Below, piece after piece: positions 23,407-23,667 of a DNA stretch of 23,667 nucleotides. Each line of letters opens with the position of its first letter. The first letter of the stretch is position 1. The position numbers and the translations under genes are program-made. The notes below the pieces were generated by a model. That model was not told where the DNA came from. It was given only the letters and a program-made list of their open reading frames with translations, and searched no databases. The DNA is from Rhizophagus sp. LPA8_4_AMF. Taxonomy: Eukaryota; Glomeromycota; Glomeromycetes; Glomerales; Glomeraceae. The stretch covers positions 1-23,667 of the forward strand of contig JADRCO010001002.1 of NCBI GenBank assembly GCA_021464525.1, in the 5' to 3' direction.

Positions 23407-23667
23407 CAGTCGACCTCCTTTATAATCACACCCTTGGGACCAGCAAATGGAGTGATTATAAAGAGGTGTGCTTATAATGAGATTTTTTTATATAGTCACA
23501 CATATAGATAATTTTCATTTTGGTGTAATTATATATAAAAATTTATTTTATTATATAATTTTAAATAAAATATTAATATATTTATAAAATTTTAAAATTT
23601 TTATTATTTTTTGTTAATTATAATTTTATTTTTTACTTATATAAGCTAAAAAATAATTATATCATAA
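23407..23667. mobile_element. left terminus of a pogo/Fot1-like (Tc1/mariner superfamily) DNA transposon, runs off window
   Basis: CAGTCGACCTCC starts directly after TA (23405-23406), the expected target duplication. CAGT-type ends and a TA target are features of pogo/Fot1/Tigger elements. A subterminal inverted pair follows: CCTCCTTTATAATCACACC (23414-23432) and GGAGTGATTATAAAGAGG (23449-23466), separated by CTTGGGACCAGCAAAT. A further TTATAATGAGA copy follows. The remaining bases to the window end are AT-rich with no frame. The other end and any transposase are outside the window. Confidence 0.62.

Overview
This is an AT-rich (clearly more than 65% A+T) fungal nuclear segment with short spliceosomal introns (about 50-125 nt, GT-AG with two GC-AG). 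The gene content is fungal: ATP-type PEP carboxykinase, a GPI-anchored DUF7707 protein, calnexin, the spliceosomal GTPase Snu114 and the mitochondrial KGD adaptor Kgd4. The base composition, the PIF1/Helitron relic and the decayed multicopy-type genes suggest an early-diverging fungus. I favour an arbuscular mycorrhizal fungus such as Rhizophagus, but that is inference from memory of gene style.

Layout. 1-1340 is repeat DNA: a hairpin cluster, a roughly 78-bp tandem array, and a probable non-autonomous hAT-like element. 2252-4017 (-) is PCK1 (3 exons, 538 aa). 5585-6325 (+) is a cysteine-rich GPI-anchored surface protein (3 exons, 190 aa). 7005-8540 (-) is an NAD-dependent epimerase/dehydratase-like SDR (6 exons, 373 aa). 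9160-11802 (-) is calnexin (10 exons, 568 aa, with a 22-nt micro-exon). 12120-16455 (+) is SNU114/EFTUD2 (18 exons, 978 aa). 16544-16980 (-) is KGD4 (3 exons, 98 aa). 17192-18409 (+) is an intronless TMEM53/DUF829 alpha/beta-hydrolase-like gene (405 aa). 18521-20022 (-) is an AVEN-like gene (8 exons, 335 aa).

From about 20142 to the end, mobile and decaying DNA takes over. It holds a PIF1-helicase relic with a candidate Helitron 3' end, then a heavily frameshifted zinc-finger-like gene of a probably expanded family. That relic is cut at a TA dinucleotide by the terminus of a pogo/Fot1-like DNA transposon running off the window.

The central part (9.1-20.0 kb) is a compact block of housekeeping genes. 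Calnexin/SNU114 and KGD4/TMEM53-like are head-to-head pairs with intergenic gaps of 317 and 211 bp; SNU114/KGD4 and TMEM53-like/AVEN-like are tail-to-tail pairs separated by 88 and 111 bp. The genes do not form one pathway: they cover gluconeogenesis, ER folding, splicing and the TCA cycle. No previously undescribed multi-gene system is evident. The most notable items are the AVEN homologue, the easily missed KGD4, the two GC-AG introns, the micro-exon and the nested decay of the right flank. Exon joins were worked out by hand from splice signals, reading-frame closure and family similarity; no alignment or transcript data were available.
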